Origin: Apostichopus japonicus
Lineage: Eukaryota; Echinodermata; Holothuroidea; Aspidochirotida; Stichopodidae
Assembly (NCBI RefSeq): GCF_037975245.1
Contig: NC_092563.1
Span: 11,719,501 to 11,783,500 of the forward strand
Direction: 5' to 3'
Length of the DNA: 64,000 bases
In this document: positions 1 through 13,877 of the stretch, one piece after another
Numbering within the stretch: position 1 is the stretch's first letter
Layout: each line of letters opens with the position of its first letter
Program-made: the position numbers and the translations under genes
Notes under the pieces: model-generated
Seen by the model: the letters and a program-made list of their open reading frames with translations, nothing else
The model's database searches: none
Told to the model about the DNA's origin: nothing

Positions 1-3000
1 TCCTGCATAAAACCTGCTTTCGTATAATATAATATGCAATAAAGCACGTCGGTAGACTAGCAGACAGTCCGCTATTAGCAAATGATAACCAATGTTGGCT
101 GCATCTATGATCATCATAAGTGTATGAAAGTGTCAGCCGCAAGTGTGGCAAATCGATATAGTAATAGTGTGTACAGGATGGCAGGTGCTTGCAAACGAAT
201 GTAAGACAAAAATGAAGAAACAACAAAATAGAGGGAAAATAACCAATGAGTTTTCCTCTAGAGACGTTTACTGTAGCTCAGTGTTACGATGTAGATCAGC
301 AAAAAGAATCTACTTTAGATTGACGTGTTTGTTGTTTAATTACCTGGCGGGGGTCTATGGTTAGCTCTGGGACAGTCGTACAGTCGTATCCACTATATGT
401 CAAGGTATTAACAATTTACAAGCAAGTCAGTAGACGGTTACTTGTAATATCCAAAAACCTTAATGCCTCCATTACTCCTTACTGTCCAATGTCAAAAGAA
501 AATACCCAAAACAAGCACAAAACTCATTATTTTTGCCTATATTTTGAGAGGATAAACACATCAGAGGAACCAACGATTAATAAAATGAAGCAGAAATTTA
601 AATGTAAGGGAATCAATGAAGTGTCGTCAATGAAACGGCACCTGTTTATGTAATAAGGCGCTGTCAGTGATTTGTGTGTAAATGGTCTTATTATAAGATA
701 AGTAATTAGTAAACGGGATTAGGACAGAAAAAGGAAACCATCTTTTAGGATTGAAGCATAAAAATTGGCGTTATATATAAATCATTATTAATTCGGTTGA
801 CGAAAATGAAAACAAAATAAAAATGAATACGAATAGGTAAACATTATAATCGCTGCGCTGTTTAATTACAGAATAAATTATGTTATAAATTTAATTATAG
901 TTGATTATGTACCTATGGTTTAACGGTATGTAAAGACTGCTGTTTGATATACAAGATATGATGGTTCTAACATTTTTAATGAAGTTTGAGGCCAAGGAAA
1001 TCAAATACTTTTGAAATGATTGTCGGGGCACCATCATAATGTAAGAGCAGGAACATATAGGATTCTCCTTTGTCGATAACAAAATAATACTTATGCCTCT
1101 TTACGTGTGGCATATGATATTTCTAGTCATAGTTTGATTTAGTAATTGCTTTGATAGCTGACTGCAAGGTATTCTAGATTTAAATATAAAGATACCCATA
1201 TAACTGTAAATTTTTTATCTTAGAAATGTTTAAATATATATAAAAAATATATAAATATTAAATATAGATACGATACGTAGATATAGTTTTCATGCATATA
1301 GGGTCATCAATGCCACATAAATTGCAAAAACAAGCTCAATATGTAAAATTCTTTTCAATTCAACAGAACTGTTGAGTTCTGTTTTATTCTAAATTCTCAG
1401 CCGTTAATGTATAAGCCGTTGCATGATTTCCTTATAAAAATTTGACGACATGCCCGAAGATATATTTCAAATTAAATGAGTTATGAGTATATATAATATG
1501 CACATAATTACTGATTGATATGGATGCAGTAGTCCAGAAAACCTCTGAAGTATTTCATTCCTTAAACATTCGTTTTTGGTTAATTTTCAAAAAGGTTTGG
1601 TAATGTTTACATGTGACCTACCTGCATCCAATTGATGATGCACATATTGTTTACGAAGCTTCTTTTTTTATTTGCATATTATTTACATATCCATTTAAGT
1701 TATGACAATGTCAAGTTAGATATCGTATTAAAACTGCATTTGAATTTGATAATAAATATATTGATTAGCAATAGTAATGTTCTCATTGACTTAACATTGT
1801 AATACTCAGAAAGATTCTGCAACATCGCGTTGATCAGTTTTACATACGTCCGATCAGATCAAGATAACTAAGAGAAAAGTTTTTTATTACATCATCTAGT
1901 CCCTTATGAAAAACAGCGCAAAATGTATTGTAAAATTTACAATGAAATGCAATATGGATTTAATACCCTACTCGTATGAATTTTGATATACTGTGTCTTA
2001 AATATTATACTCTGCCTTTTTCAGAGCACATACAGCATTTAACCGAAGCTTAGTAGACTTTCCCACAATGTAAGTGTTCGTATTATAGATCTAACATGTA
2101 TAAATTAACTATGGACTATTAAACAACCTCATTGTTAAAACTTGTAATCCAATACACGTTGGGGTTTGGGCGAGGTATGCCTCATAGATTCGGTACGGAA
2201 ATAATCACTAATCGTTAAGTATAAAACCAATGCTAGTAAACTGTTTTTTTTTTCTTCAAAATTTGCTAGCTACCTTAGCTATTCAATATAGACCCTAAAA
2301 GTAGCTATTTTATTATGTATTGTAAAACCTGTTGGTACCAAACGATTTGAGTAATAACTATTAGTCCTTCCCATTTACCATAGGCCCATATAGTTTGGAA
2401 TCGATAAAAAAAAACTACCTTTAACAAAATGGTAGTCAAATTGGACTGCTAACTTTTTCTGTTGGACGTTTCTACCTACAAGACGATGTAGTTTCTCTTT
2501 TGTAGACCCATCCTTACGTCCAAGGCTATACTGTATGCATGTTCGTAATGATTAGATAGTTCTAATCTGTATACCTGCATGGAAACATAATAATTGGTTC
2601 AATCTGACCTTTCTGACCAAGTAATGGTTTTATTTCATTGACAGCGAAGCAGGTGTGGGAAGTTATTTTAGCAGCAGGTGGACACAAATATTGTGGACAA
2701 CCCGGATAATCTTTCCCCAACGACAGTCAATAGTTAACAAAAAATTCTAGTTTTGAAGGTATATTTCAAAATAGAAAAACAAAATGTGCTTTACAAAGTA
2801 CATATCTTGTTTTAGTCAAATGGTGGAACATTACCGATATTTATTATCAGTATGTTCATTAGGATCACACGGAAAATGATTTGGTGAACACTATATTAAG
2901 TCTCATTAAACATTACGATCTCTTAATGAACGGAAACAGAAAAACACATTTTAAAAACACTATAGTTTTGTACTAAAAGTTTTGCTAAAGATTTCTTCGT

Positions 3001-3781
3001 TATATTGGAAATATTATACATTGAAAGCTCTATTTAGGAATTTCACGAGATTCTAGTCTTACATGGTAAAATAAGGTACCGTAACTGAAAATTGCACAAT
3101 AAAACAATACAGTTTTATGACAATACGTGCTACATGATGTTTCTGTTGGCTGAAACCACAAACCATTCTTACATAGATTGAGGCGTGTCTAAATATTTGT
3201 CAATATAATATATTGCAAAATCGCAACTTACCATACAACACAAAATGCAGCTTTCAAATTTCTAGTTGTTTAAGCCTTTTTTACAATTACGGTAATTATT
3301 GACGTTTTGGGTAAGATGAAAATCTCCAAATCGATAACAAATTTTATTGCACTTAGTAAATAATCACTTGATGGATCTTAAACTAAAAACGCTGCCCTTT
3401 CGCATTCTAAAATTCCCAAGGAGCATAAAAGGTCCTTCATCTACAACCAAGGACGGAATATAGACATGCCAAGAAGAATTATGTTTTTCAAGAATAAAAT
3501 CAGCAAAAAACTTGAGCGTAATTTGATTAGATTTTACTCACGAAATGATCACAGAAGGATTCAATGAAGCGAACAATATTTTTGTTATGGATTTATTGTC
3601 GTCAAGGCAACTGTAATGTTTTGGACGTCTGGTGAGACACTCTCAAGGTCCTTTTTAGTTCTCCTCGACTAAGTACAATTTGTGCAACATTAAACACTAT
3701 TTCATTGTTTTACCATTTGGTTTATTTTCTTAAACTCATATATAAATCATATATATCATATCATATATCATATTAAATCAC

Positions 3782-3819
3782 ATATATATATATCTGTATA
3801 AATATATATATATAAAATC

Positions 3820-3881
<62 letters not shown>

Positions 3882-3914
3882 ATATATATATATATAAATA
3901 TATATATATATACA

Positions 3915-3962
<48 letters not shown>
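3782..3962. repeat. (TA)n microsatellite block
   Basis: About 180 bp of almost pure TA dinucleotide with a few CA, GA and AA interruptions. The Tyr/Ile-rich open frames on both strands here are artefacts of the repeat. Confidence 0.95.
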
Positions 3963-3966
<4 letters not shown>

Positions 3967-5608
3967 GACAAAGGAAGTGCAAACTCACATCATACTTCTT
4001 GTTGCGCAAAAATTCAAGAGGTCAATTATGGTACATCAATAGACATACAAGTAGTTGTGCTTAACTTGCGTGGGAAATGCTGTTGGAGTGACTTGATCTT
4101 TTCAAGCTTCATATTTAATAGGCTTAAGAGATTAAATAAGACTTTTGCAATTAAAGTAACCCTTATGCGTGTTGATATGCATATTACTTGTTTGCAAGTA
4201 CAATGTCGTACACAGCAGTGACGTAACAATTAAGTACATATTTAGCTCATTTCCCCCTTACATGATGATTATGATGAACTGTCTCGTCAATAAATAAAGA
4301 ACAAGTTCTCCGTCTGTAAGAAATCATAGCTTTAAAATGATTTGTCCAGTTTATGATGTACATAGTTTGATTGCATTTGATATGCATGTTATACGTCGAC
4401 CGCACGTTGACCGACTGAACACGATCCGACTCGGCTCCACTGTCTTAAAGGTATGTCAATAATCGTGCAGTGTGTACGTGTGTTTACGAGCCAGGTTTAA
4501 GTCAAACAACTCGACATGTTACACTTCCAAGGAAATACATTTTCTATAGTGATTTACTGCTCAGCCTTTTATCAAAATAAATCTATAGATGCTTTTCGAA
4601 TTGTTAACAGCATAAACAGCTTGAGAGCAATTTAGCTGTATCTCTTTACTGTTAACAGTCTGTTCTTTGCAGAATAATTTGGAGTTTGTGCAAACATTAT
4701 TGTAAAGGCTGTCAATCAAATGATTCACCAATAGTACATGTTAAAAATCTTACTCTGTACTCCAGCAATCTTACTAATTACAATTACTTCTACGCATTGC
4801 GCATATATGTTACTATAAAAGTTAAAATAAACGGATGAATGCATAACAACTATAACGATGAATCAAAATATATGCTAAGAGCATTACAATTTTAAATAGC
4901 AGATTTGAAATGTGGGTTGTATATATATCAATATCATATATGTTGTAAGTAGTGCTTGTTTTATTCTTTATTTTCTGCCGAAGTTATGATTGGAAAACGA
5001 CTGCCAGGGCACGACGGGAGTTAGTTGCGTGTGGTTGGGTGGGGTGGGGACACGATACAAGATCCTGGATATGAACGTTTACTTCTAGTTGAAAACAAAA
5101 TGACATGAAAACCACCGCGTCCCAGAACGGATCTTCTGCACCTCTCTACATTCCTCCCTACTTCTCCCTTAATCCATTTGGACCAGTTGATTGGGTACAA
5201 TCAGGAACAGTTTCATTACATCTATCATGATTATATCACTAGTTGCGTACACCAAAGTATTGGATGACTGTTCTTTGTACATGATACTCATGGTTGCCAT
5301 GGTGTTTGAGTAGTTTCTCACATATAACGCTTCCAATTTCAATGATATTTAGACGTTGGTATACATACCTCTTCTCATATGTTATCGTTATCATGTGGTA
5401 TTCTATATACTGTATAGTTTGTTCTCGTTTTTTCTAACGCAAATTCCTCATTATCGGAATAGTAACAGAGCAGATGCAGACACTTGTTATAATCTGCACA
5501 CCTGCACCATTAGCCGATTTTATGAACTAATTATAGCAACAAGTATATAGCACACGAATAATAGAACAATATTCTATTTACGAAGATTCCATTAGGTTCA
5601 TTGTCGTT

Positions 5609-5626
5609 TTACATCTTTTTCAACAG
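5609..5626 (+). promoter_or_regulatory. Possible 3' splice site of a 5' UTR exon
   Basis: A pyrimidine-rich run ending in CAACAG lies 85 bp upstream of the receptor start codon. It matches an intron acceptor and would make 5627-5710 the 5' untranslated part of the first coding exon, with a further non-coding exon upstream. No upstream donor could be assigned, so this is a suggestion only. Confidence 0.35.
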
Positions 5627-5631
5627 GTACG

Positions 5632-5679
5632 ATGGTGGTTAGATGAGGATATAAGATAATGACGCGCATGCACAACTGA
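5632..5679 (+). promoter_or_regulatory. Cluster of short upstream ORFs in the leader
   Basis: Three short upstream reading frames precede the receptor ATG. One starts at 5632 and stops at 5644-5646. One starts at 5643 and stops after three codons. One starts at about 5658 and stops after six codons. If this stretch is in the mature mRNA they would be expected to reduce translation of the main frame. Whether the leader is transcribed is not shown by the sequence. Confidence 0.35.
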
Positions 5680-5710
5680 CCCTGCATATCAAAGTAAACC
5701 ACTACCGCTA

Positions 5711-6434
5711 ATGAAGATGGCATTCTCCTTAAATCAACAAAGTTGGATTCTCTTGGTGGTTTTTCCTATGTTACACGTATTTTGCAGGGCAGAAATCTCG
5801 ACAACAATTTCACCATTCGACGACTTCTTACCGACATTTCTCAATCAACTCGGTAACGACCTTGATTTCACAACAACTGATGTTGATACGTTCACCGTGG
5901 AACCTAAGGATGACTCAGATGAAGAACCATACATTAACAGTGAGCTTGATATTCCAGAAATGAACATCGTAGCCAGGTTTCTTGCATACGTAGACAAGAT
6001 AGAGCAAGATAAAGAGAACTGTAAGAAGGGAACTTGGCAGGTGCAGCTACCGAAAGGGGTAGTCAGTTATGGTCCAATGTTGTACATGGACCAGGCTAGA
6101 AAGACAGTTGATATGGCTAACTTGTATACGCGTATATGGAAAACACTGAAAATTGACGAAGTTGAAAACGGTGAAAACTTTTTCTATGGTACCGTGGCAT
6201 CTTTAGTCGAGAATGACGAAAAGATTTTTGCGGCAGGATCTTGCCATGACGAAAAAAGGTTTGGTAATTATGAGATATTTTGTCCATACGCATATCGGGA
6301 ACCAAGTGGAACCATAAACGTGAAAGATTTATCCCTTGAGTATCCCTACCTTGAAGAGCAAGCAGAGTGGTTTTATCAGGCTCGTGTTAAAGCACAGGGC
6401 GTGGCGCAGAATGAATCATCAAGAATTTCCAATG
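5711..6434 (+). CDS. GPR158/GPR179-like class C receptor, coding exon 1
   Basis: First coding exon of a GPR158/GPR179 (metabotropic glycine receptor) family protein, residues 1-241 plus one base. The start is at 5711; a second in-frame ATG at 5717 has a better initiation context (A at -3, G at +4). Residues about 8-28 are a hydrophobic signal peptide (WILLVVFPMLHVFCRA). An acidic linker rich in D, E and T follows. From about residue 75 the sequence resembles the membrane-distal Cache-like ligand-binding domain: DMANLYTRIWKTL, FFYGTVASLVENDEKIFAAG, then a cysteine-containing segment and YLEEQAEWFYQARVKA. Potential N-glycosylation occurs at NES near the end. The exon ends at AATG before GTAAGT (phase 1). 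The open frame runs past the donor to a stop at 6476-6478, which I treat as intron read-through. The family is recognised from continuity with the following exons; this exon alone is the least conserved part. Confidence 0.82.
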
Positions 6435-8373
6435 GTAAGTGTAACTTTAGCAAAAAACATAATGAGTATGCCATGTGAAGGATAAAGCTGTAACCTGAAA
6501 CTTACCAACAAAGACATAAAAGTCTTTCTTTTATCTACACTAACTTAACATTAAATATATTCCGAGTCCTCTATTTAAGTACAACTTTGTTGCATTTATG
6601 CCTTGTTAAATTCACTTGCATTGATCTTTAAAGATCATGTTATTGCTCAATGCCGCTTAAAACAAATCTCCTTTCAAGGTCATCTTAGATTTGAATGCAA
6701 CTTTAAAATGCTTTTTTTCAGGATGACTAAGTCTGTAAGTATGTAATTGTGCTAAACGGAACAGCGTTCAGTTGTGATGAGTTCGGTCCAGTGTTAGACT
6801 TAGGTGTGAAGGAATGAATACTGAATGAGTAATCATCATACACTCTAGACACTTTCGAATGATAATAAAGTGGACTAAATTGTTACGTCATCTACTGCAT
6901 ATAAAGAAAGACGTTATTCCTTGACTGAGATAATATGCAGAGAGTATATATGAGGTTTAAGACGTTGGATACTTTATCAAAGTGACTTGCATTTGGTTTC
7001 ATGGTCAGAGACGATCTATTTAGGGAGTATTGATAACAACAATAATAACACACGAAGGATCTGTGACCAAACTGAAATACATCATTTATTACCAAGATTG
7101 TTAAAATTGTTTCCGAGGAATAAACCCAGACTAACACAAGTTATATTGGTGACAGACCATTGGACCACCAAACAACAAATAATTTACTTTTGGGTCAATG
7201 ATGCCTGGACGGCGGATGGACGAGTAACGGTTATTTCTGTTCTCATTATTTATTACATTGAGGGAAACATACATTTAACGTTGCATGATTTATGTTTTCA
7301 TCAAGTTTTTTTTAACAAAAAACAATATGATAACATAATACCGACTCTTGCCATATTTTGCGAAACTGAACAAAGGAATATTTAACGTAAAACTGTTGAT
7401 GAGTGTCTAGTTTTGAGTTTTATCAAACAATATTAAGAGACTGATTTTGAAATTATGTTGACAAGGAAAGTGATAAGAGTCTACTACGCACGAAGTATCT
7501 TCCATGGGGTCATTGCAACGATCAGTCCTTCAAAGGTTGGCATTGAATTATTGAAGCACTATTTATCAGCGGAGCGTGCTTGAAAAGACCTTGAAATTCT
7601 TACTTTTCTGTTCATAAATCTAAACACGAGTAGGTCGCCATCAAGGCAGAACGTCATCACACATGCACCAGTTGTGTTGATTGTGGTATTTAATGACCAT
7701 ATGTTTTATGAAATGCAATATTCATCGCTGCATTGGATTGATCAAGGAGCCTAAAAAACTGTTATTTGTTCTTCTAAAATCAGACGTTAATCATCCGTGA
7801 GAAGGGCATCGTACTAACGTCAACGATGACGCAACCCTTTAAAATTGAAATTTACTGTTTCATTATCATATTATCATTCTAGTTGACAAATAGGGAAAAG
7901 ACATTATCATAAACTTTCAAAAGCTATAATATTTTTCGTGCAATCTCGCCTGTTATCTTATGTAGATTATTATACAAGCTATTTGATGCAAAACGCAGAT
8001 CACATCAATCGATAACATATGCCCTTCATATTGAGCAAACTTTCCGCATCACACGAAAAGTTGTGAAGTTAGCGATCGTTTTACCTTGAGATGAGTATAA
8101 CAACACTGATCGTAAAAATCACTGTTTCAGCGTCTGGGCCGTGTAAAATTCTTATCACCTTTGGTCATCGGGGTACGGTGGGCTTGATATATAATGTATC
8201 CAAACTAATGATGGATAGGCTGGAGACATTAACTTCCTTTGAGCACTCCAGTGGTTAAAGCAAAAACTGAGAATGAAATATTACGGTTCCCGACTTCGGA
8301 AACGGTGACCAACACGAACCTGCCGACATCCCACTCTTACGGCAACTTTTCCAAAGAGAAAATAATAAGGCCT
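6435..8373 (+). other. Intron 1, 5' part
   Basis: Begins with a strong donor (GTAAGT). No gene, RNA or clear repeat was recognised. Small open frames at 6892-7385 on both strands overlap one another and resemble no family I know. Confidence 0.6.
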
Positions 8374-10072
8374 TATAATCTGACAATACCACCTTTATAT
8401 CCAGTAAATCACTGACGGAGTTTTGTTTCTGTAATCCCTATTTGTAGTTCATTAGACTGATAATGCCACCTTCATTTCCAGTAAATCACTGACGGGGTCT
8501 TGTTTCTGTAATCCCTATTTATATTTCATTAGATTGATAATACCGCCTTCCTTTCCAGTAAATCACTGACAGGGTCTTGTTTCTGTAATCCCTATTTGTA
8601 GTTCATTAGACTGATATTACCACCTTCATTTCCAGTATATCACTGACGGAGTCTTGTTTCTGTAATCCCTATTTGTAGTTCATTAGACTGATAATGCCAC
8701 CTTCATTTCCAGTAAATCACTGACGGGGTCTTGTTTCTGTAATCCCTATTTATATTTCATTAGATTGATAATACCGCCTTCATTTCCAGTAAATCACTGA
8801 CAGGGTCTTGTTTCTGTAATCCATATTCGTAGTTCATTACACTGATAATGCCACCTTCATTTCCAGTAAATCACTGACGGGGTCTTGTTTCTGTAATCCA
8901 TATTCGTAGTTCATTAGACTGATAATACCACCTTCATTTCCAGTTAATCACTGACGGGGTCTTGTTTCTGTAATCCCTATTTGTAGTTCATTAGATTGAT
9001 ATTACCACCTTCATTTCCAGTAAATCACTAACGGAGTCTTGTTTCTGTAATCCCTATTTGTAGTTCATTAGACTGATATTACCACCTTCATTTCCAGTTA
9101 ATCACTGAATGGGTCTTGTTTCTGTAATCCATATTCGTAGTTCATTAGACTGATAATGCCACCTTTATTTCCAGTAAATCACTGACGGGGTCTTGTTTCT
9201 GTAATCCCTATTCGTAGTTCATTAGACTGATTATACCACCTTCATTTACCCTAAATCACTGACGGGGTCTTGTTTCTGTAAACCCTATTCGTAGTTCATT
9301 AGATTGATAATATCACATTGTTTTCCAGTTAATCACTGACGGGGTCTTGTTTCTGTAATCCCTATTCGTAGTTCATTAGATTGATAATATCACCTTCTTT
9401 TCCAGTTAATCACTGACGGGGCCTTGTTTCTGAAATCCCTATTCGTAGTTCATTAGATTGATAATATCACCTTCTTTTCCAGTTAATCACTGACGGGGCC
9501 TTGTTTCTGAAATCCCTATTCGTAGTTCATTAGATTGATAATATCACCTTCTTTTCCAGTTAATCACTGACGGGGCCTTGTTTCTGAAATCCCTATTCGT
9601 AGTTCATTAGATTGATAATCACCTTCTTTTCCAGTTAATCACTGACGGGGCCTTGTTTCTGAAATCCCTATTCGTAGTTCATTAGATTGATAATATCACC
9701 TTCTTTTCCAGTTAATCACTGACGGGGCCTTGTTTCTGAAATCCCTATTCGTAGTTCATTAGATTGATAATATCACCTTCTTTTCCAGTTAATCACTGAC
9801 GGGGTCTTGTTTCTGAAATCCCTATTCGTAGTTCATTAGATTGATAATATCACCTTCTTTTCCAGTTAATCACTGACGGGGCCTTGTTTCTGAAATCCCT
9901 ATTCGTAGTTCATTAGATTGATAATATCACCTTCTTTTCCAGTTAATCACTGACGGGGCCTTGTTTCTGAAATCCCTATTTGTAGTTCATTAGATTGATA
10001 ATATCACCTTCTTTTCCAGTTAATCACTGACGGGGCCTTGTTTCTGAAATCCCTATTTGTAGTTCATTAAAC
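8374..10072. repeat. 77-bp minisatellite, about 22 copies
   Basis: Head-to-tail array with a 77-bp period; the marker CACTGAC recurs at 8410, 8487 and so on to 10025. Each unit contains a pyrimidine-rich stretch ending in TTCCAG that resembles a splice acceptor. Copies in the left half are heterogeneous (GTCTTG or TTTTG, TATTTGTAG, TATTCGTAG). From about 9370 to the end they are nearly identical (GCCTTGTTTCTGAAATCCC), and one copy near 9615 is 2-3 bp short. The array lies inside intron 1 of the receptor gene. Confidence 0.95.
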
Positions 10073-13000
10073 TAATTCTTGTCACAGTTAAGGATGTGTG
10101 TATACGTTCCATTGGATTTTTTTTAAATTGTATAATAATAATTGTATGTTACTTTTTTCTATACAAGAGTTGGTTTATGATTAATGTATTTGAGTCTTGA
10201 GATGACATTGCGAAAAACATCTCGTTTGCTTCCATGGTTAGATAGAGTAAGTAGTAGTTTTTATTCTCCATATCTTCATAGAAGCACTGTAGCTGCGTAA
10301 AGATACTGAAAAGGTATAGGTACCAACCATCGTTGAAATAAGTGACCCATCACAGGAATTTTATATCCGCTTTCCCACACTTACCAAATTCTTGGAGTAA
10401 CCGAATTCCGAAATACCAGTGAATGTTCATTATTTATGTAGACCTATGAAATAACCCTGCCCTCGCTGGAAATATGCATCAAATATGGAATTCCGGATTA
10501 ACTTGAGTATCACAGAACTGTAAAAACTATACACTATATATACTCAGCCTAACAGTGGCAAATCGCCTGTCATTGTACGAGTACATTCTGTGTAGCGCTT
10601 TTGGTCGATCAAATAAAACTGTGGAATAAATCGGTTGGAATGTCATTTTTTATATGATGTATTGATCGATGTTTGCTAGCGGTATATGGCAGCTGCACGC
10701 CCAGTGGTAGGCTAATTTAGAGTAAGACCCACAACGTATTGTTTCACGAAGCTTTCGTCTGGGTAACCCTCGGGCAGAGCGAAATTTTAAAGAAAGCCGC
10801 AAAATATCCAGTAAGTTTAACTGTGAATAAACTAAAATAGCCCAGGCAGGTCTTGAAATGGCCTTCACTGCTAGCTTACGTCAATAATAACTTAACGTTT
10901 CGAAACAGCTCATGAAACTGTACATTGCGGTTGAAACTACATTAGACCGTCAACATGGGATTTTCATGTTAATAACGAGAATTCAATTCATTTGGGGCTG
11001 TAGATCAATAGTAATTTCAATGAAACTGTAATGCTATGTTGCGGCGCTTACTGTGCAGCAAAATAACATAATAATAACGAAAACGGGTAGATATTAGTTT
11101 CTTCATTTTTTTTCAATATTGTTAGGAGATGTGCGTGCGATAGTTAATGTATGGATAGGCTGTGAATGCGTCACTCCACTATATTATAAATTCATTTAAA
11201 TTAGCGAAAGGCATTTGGACAGCGTTTTACGAAGCAACAACAAACAATCTAATAGATTTATTTTCTTCATGATGTTACTTTAAATTATCAGGATGGTAGT
11301 TCTTTCAGCTTATTTGATGGCTAATGCTTTGGTAATCGGAGAAAACAAAAACTGTCATTTTTCTTCCGAGTATCCCAAATAATTATCCATGAAATTGCAA
11401 ACATTCAAGCGTAAGGTTACTTGTATATCTTTGCGTCGATCAGGCAGAAATTGCGCTTGATGGAAGTAGGGCGGTTCGAATAACATCTTTCATTATTGGA
11501 GGTGCTTTAAATTCATGTCAGAAGTGCCTCTTTGGAAATGCCTCAATCTCTTATTGAATTGTGAAGCCCGTTTATATCCATTATCGACTGTTGAAGAACT
11601 CACTGCATTATCAATGGGCCATAATGAGGACACCTATATCATGTTGTGTTACCGTAGGCGTGAGCTAAATGATATCAAGTAGACATTATTTCAAGTTTAC
11701 CTTTCAACAGAGAACAAGAAGTGTGTCATTCGAACAGAAACTCAACAGCTATGGGCAAATAAAGTCACAGGAAGGAATCAATTGAAAGTAGAATTCTTTA
11801 CGCAGCTGATCTTGACAGAAACAAGGCTGTTTTATACATATTCAAAGTAGTTGTTTATATATCATTTGACAAACTCCTCTTCATTGGGAATATGAACTTT
11901 TGTGTTTCGTTTTCGACATAAAACCCGTCTTGAGAGAATCATGTCAGCTTCGTCGCATCGGGAATCGGTCGGAAGTAGATATATAATGCTTACAATTGAT
12001 AATTTATATAGCACTGATAGAGACTGCTTTTTAGTCCTAACATAAGTCAATGCACACAATTCAACCATGTAACCTTAATCCCATAGTCGTCCTCTTTCAC
12101 CCTGTACCATTGCTTTCCACATTCAAATGATAGCAGCTTTTTTTCATTTAGTGATTAGCTTAACCAAATCTACTAAATACAACTCAAAAAATCTTACAGT
12201 TGTTAAAAGTAAGTGAATCATTAATATTTCGTCACACATAGATCATATGTAAAAAAAAAAATGTAAAATATCAATGTTCTCGAATGATTTGATCAAATTT
12301 GATTAAAAAAATCAACTTAAAAGTTGTTTTAATAAGTTAAAACAAGAATAGTACATGTTGTGAATCTCAATACCTTCTTCTAAAATATACCTTGCTTATA
12401 TCAAGCCTCTAGCAATGATTTAGTGTCCTGTCGGTTACATAACCACATTTACTATTGGTAAAACGAAGGGCAATGGTATCTCTTTACACAGAGTAAATAA
12501 TAACCTGTCAAAGAGGACTATATGAATTATGTTCTATCAAGAAAAGTCAAACTTACCGATTGCCGTTTAATAAGCAGCACTTTAAGCTAGTTCATGTTCT
12601 CCTCTCGTCTCAACCTCACCAAGGGATTCACTGCTAAACACTGCTGCAATTAAGGCAACCTTAATTTCTACCTAGGTCTCTTCCCATGGGCATAACACTA
12701 TCCACAATCTATGAAATTGCAGTATGTCCAAGCTATTTGGTAAACTGATTCCTGTTCAAGGAGCGGGTTAAGTATCTTCGGCGCATAGCAATCACCCGGG
12801 ACGGTAATTTAACACAAGAGCACCAAATTTGGATTAACTTTAGGATAAGTACCATCCTAAATGTACAATATTCCTAACCATCTCTCTCTCTCTCTCTCAG
12901 AGATAATTTATCCACGTGCACATGAGGCAGAATTTGATTCCATACATCAAGACGTCAATATATGAATTAAGTTATGGCGAGCTCGAGAATGATCGAGAAA

Positions 13001-13877
13001 AGTGTTATGAACTAGATACTTGTTTTTGACATAATGCACGCTGCATATACTGACTAATAGACATTAGCCCTGCAGAATACTGGCTACACCATAGTCTCCA
13101 AACAAGCGTCTATACAACGATGGAACACTCTTCGGTAAAAGCCCTACTAAGAAAGCTTTAGATTGAAACAAAATACAGCAGAATATGCAGATGATTGAAA
13201 TATAGCAATAGGTCATTTGCTAATGTTAACTAAGGATGCAGTTCTTCATCGGATGCGCCAAGTGACAAAGTCTCCACGAACAAAACTGAGTAACTTAGAT
13301 TGACATTAATGTAGAAGTGAATAATAAACTACATTCTCACTGAATTATAACAATTCATTTCAATTAACTTCATTTAAGGTGTGTTGTTACACTATCCCAT
13401 CCGCTGATCGTCGCAGACTTTATAGACACCATTAAAACTTTACATAAACGAACTTGTGACTGCAGTATAAATCGTTTAGATTTTGAGTACAAATTCTTCA
13501 AATTGTTTTTCATTTATTTATTGGTTTTGAATGTGTAGTCCAAACAGTTGAAGATGATGTGAATGGATTTCAGACACATATCATGAGTTTGCACTTTTAG
13601 CGACGGTGGGGTTTCCAAACCTATAAATATTATGAGGTGGGATATGGGCCTGTAGCAGAATTATCCAACTATATATAATAATGCAAATATTGCAGCAGTT
13701 AAAACAACAACAGCATGTAATATCCAATATAGGATCCCACCAGGCAGCTCATTCAAACTTACAGTTCCTTACACTATGCATTTAGCTTTAATAAAGGAAA
13801 TTACACTGCACGTTTCTTGTTAAACGCAGGAACTCTTAGTTGTATACTACTGTATGTAATCATTTCCATTATAGACT
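10073..13877 (+). other. Intron 1, sequence between minisatellites
   Basis: No gene recognised. A short (CT)n run lies at about 12882-12898. Small open frames at 10650-10868 and 11862-12068 (minus) have no recognisable domain. Confidence 0.55.

Larger units (their letters stand above)
1..5626. other. Upstream region, no gene recognised
   Basis: No open reading frame in this stretch has a recognisable protein signature; the longest are under 100 codons with compositions typical of AT-rich non-coding DNA. It contains a (TA)n block at 3782-3962 and otherwise unique-looking sequence. It presumably holds the promoter and any 5' untranslated exons of the receptor gene that begins at 5711, but I could not place a transcription start. 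Confidence 0.6.

Noticed and set aside
6435-6478. Exon 1 ending at the in-frame stop 6476-6478 as a short secreted protein
   Set aside because: The AATG/GTAAGT donor joins exon 2 in the correct phase and continues a known domain, so the extension is better read as intron. A minor read-through isoform cannot be excluded.
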